A stretch of 64,000 bases of DNA, taken from an uncultured Faecalibacterium sp. (GTDB lineage Bacteria; Bacillota; Clostridia; Oscillospirales; Ruminococcaceae). Positions 59,101 through 64,000 of the stretch are shown piece by piece. Under the pieces are notes generated by a model. It searched no databases. It saw only the letters and a list, made by a program, of their open reading frames with translations, and was not told where the DNA came from. The first letter of the stretch is position 1. Every line of letters begins with the position of its first letter. The DNA is taken from positions 29,957 through 93,956 of the forward strand of contig CAKTEF010000005.1 in NCBI GenBank assembly GCA_934547065.1, in the 5' to 3' direction. The position numbers were made by a program, and so were the translations under genes.

Positions 59101-59501
59101 ACCACCCGCGCCAAAGCCGCCCGGAGCGCGGAGTATAAGCTGGACGGCCTGGTGCGGGACGAGCAGAAGCTGTTCGATGCCATGGATGCCGGGGAAACGG
59201 GCCGCTATCTGCCGTTCGGCTACTACAACGGCGTGCCCAGCCCCTACCAGAAAGACAAGCGGGCCGATGCGGGCAAGCTGGACCGCATCCGGCTCCATCT
59301 GGATGATCTGGTCACCCGGATGGGCGAGCAGCTGTACGATGGCCGGATCGACGCAGCCCCGCTGGTGACCGGGCGCAGCCCCTGCCGCTGGTGCGATTAC
59401 GGCTTTGTCTGCTGCCACGAAAACGGAGTGGGCGAGCGGGCCCTGGATGCCCCCGCCAAGCCCTTTGAAGCCGAACCCGATCCGGAAAAGGAGGAACAGC
59501 C

Positions 59502-59505
<4 letters not shown>
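56155..59505 (+). CDS. addB: ATP-dependent nuclease subunit AddB
   Basis: 1116 residues. Walker A at the N terminus (LLLGGSGSGKTT), VPEQFTSSTEGRIY, IDEFDTF, and a C-terminal RecB-type nuclease domain with YYTCRYGYF near 760, VVDYKTGSKKLDL near 925 and CRWCDYGFVCC near 1080. The Cys residues form the iron-sulfur staple of AddB. With AddA it resects double-strand breaks for recombination. Its stop overlaps the GTG start of addA by 4 bases. Confidence 0.95.
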
Positions 59506-63239
<3,734 letters not shown>

Positions 63240-63270
63240 AATATTTTTCCCGAAACCCGCATAAAAGTGC

Positions 63271-63299
63271 TTGACAGGCCGGGCGGGGTGTGGTAAACT
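63271..63299 (+). promoter_or_regulatory. Sigma-A promoter of infC
   Basis: Perfect TTGACA at 63271-63276, a 17-base spacer and TAAACT at 63294-63299. It gives a ~190-nt leader. Confidence 0.88.
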
Positions 63300-63414
63300 G
63301 TTCCGGTAAAGAAAGCAGCTACGGCCTGTGCCGCGCTCGCCTTGCGGGGTCAAAACCTCCGGGCTATACCCAAACACAGTTCTTTGATCGAACTGCGCTT
63401 TTGTGTGAATCTCG

Positions 63415-63447
63415 CGCGGCTGTCCTGCAAAGGGGCGGCCGCGTTTT
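63415..63447 (+). terminator. Attenuator terminator in the infC leader
   Basis: An 11-bp stem with wobbles (63415-63425 with 63433-63443) followed by TTTT, about 50 bases before infC. A second hairpin (CACAGTTC...GAACTG, ~63375-63395) precedes it. Leader attenuators that respond to translation factors or L20 are known for infC-rpmI-rplT operons in Firmicutes. Confidence 0.6.
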
Positions 63448-63494
63448 CTATGCCAAATATTGCAACACTATGGATTTTGTTTGGAGGTGCATTC

Positions 63495-64000
63495 ATTATC
63501 GCTACCGCTGGAAAGTCGAAGGAACTGGAGATCAACGGGCAGATCCGTGATCGTGAAGTTCGCCTGATCGGTGCTGACGGCGAGCAGAAGGGCGTTGTGT
63601 CCATTCAGGTGGCCATGCGCGCTGCTGAGGAAGCCGGGCTCGATCTGGTCAAGATCGCACCGCAGGCCGTGCCGCCTGTGTGCAAGGTGCTGGATTACGG
63701 CAAATACCGTTTTGAACAGCAGAAGAAGGAGAAGGAAGCCAAGAAGAACCAGAAAGTGGTCGAAGTCAAAGAGACCCGCCTTTCGCTCAATATTGACACC
63801 AACGACTTCAACACCAAAGTGAACCAGACCGCCAAGTTCCTGGCCGCTGGCCACAAGGTAAAGGCTTCGATCCGCTTCCGCGGCCGTGAGATGGCGCACA
63901 GCGCCCTGGGCGCAGACGTGCTCAAACGCTTTGCCGAGGCTCTGCCCCAGGCAAGCATGGATAAGCCGCCGGTGCTTGAGGGCCGCACGATGTCCATTCT
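63495..64000 (+). CDS. infC: Translation initiation factor IF-3, 3' end beyond the window
   Basis: No ATG, GTG or TTG fits: translation begins at ATT 63495 (or ATC 63498), with GGAGGTG 5-6 bases upstream, giving IIATAGKSKELEINGQIRD. IF-3 follows clearly: REVRLIGADGEQKGVVS, APQAVPPVCKVLDYGKYRFE, RLSLNIDTNDFNTKVNQ, KASIRFRGREMAHS. An AUU start is the hallmark of infC and lets IF-3 limit its own synthesis by rejecting non-AUG codons. 168 residues are visible. rpmI and rplT probably follow. Confidence 0.95.
   Translation, partial: MIATAGKSKELEINGQIRDREVRLIGADGEQKGVVSIQVAMRAAEEAGLDLVKIAPQAVPPVCKVLDYGKYRFEQQKKEKEAKKNQKVVEVKETRLSLNIDTNDFNTKVNQTAKFLAAGHKVKASIRFRGREMAHSALGADVLKRFAEALPQASMDKPPVLEGRTMSI

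Overview
The window is GC-rich chromosomal DNA from a low-abundance-of-AT Firmicute, most likely a Clostridia member of the Oscillospiraceae (Faecalibacterium / Subdoligranulum / Gemmiger type). This is inferred from the mix of AddAB, SbcCD, SpoIIR, a SpoVD/PBP2-like PBP, DUF1292 and DUF378 proteins, consensus sigma-A promoters in a GC-rich background, a complete anaerobic B12 pathway, and many small CTGAGAGGG-ended palindromic repeats. No 16S or tRNA gene is visible, so the genus stays an inference.

Layout. (1) 1-10430 is the right end of a prophage: a large virion protein cut by the window edge, a reversed hicAB toxin-antitoxin pair with a consensus promoter and palindromic operator, a tail-fibre protein, three tandem HxH-rich tail proteins, a GH25 endolysin, a membrane/coiled-coil protein and a holin. 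No integrase or att site was found. (2) 10766-30950 is one leftward cobalamin operon. It has a sigma-A promoter, a B12 riboswitch and a probable terminator, then extracytoplasmic CbiK, a lipoprotein, BtuF, BtuC, a BtuD-CbiD fusion, CbiF, G, H, J, ET, A, CobT, CobU, CobS, a short CobU relative, CobC, CbiB, CobD, CbiP and CbiC. Most genes overlap by 4-8 bases. cbiL is not in the window. (3) 31-40 kb holds a patatin-like protein, xpt, and a wall/division block: PBP, FtsW/SpoVE, MurA, FtsZ and a coiled-coil protein. (4) 40-56 kb holds an HD protein, a PC4-like protein, a small proline-rich gene with an elaborate leader, sbcDC, a peptidoglycan-binding protein, spoIIR, the ACT/PFL pair, an Lrp regulator with an aminotransferase, ispE, DUF378, a thioredoxin-fold protein, a probable 6S RNA, DUF1292, a cyclophilin lipoprotein and ruvX. 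(5) 56-63.2 kb is addBA, followed by the start of infC with an ATT start codon.

How it fits together. The B12 operon couples uptake (BtuFCD), cobalt insertion (CbiK), corrin-ring modification and lower-ligand attachment (CobTUSC) under one riboswitch. ftsW, murA, ftsZ and the PBP form a septal wall-synthesis neighbourhood, and sbcCD, addAB and ruvX are DNA repair genes.

The least explained structure is non-coding: a family of hairpin repeats lying against gene 3' ends; a roughly 265-290-bp composite form with 9-bp inverted ends; a 54-bp element nested at the same place inside three of the repeats; and three genes (near 41.7, 47.2 and 52.7 kb) whose Shine-Dalgarno sits in a terminator-like hairpin followed by T5 and then directly the start codon.
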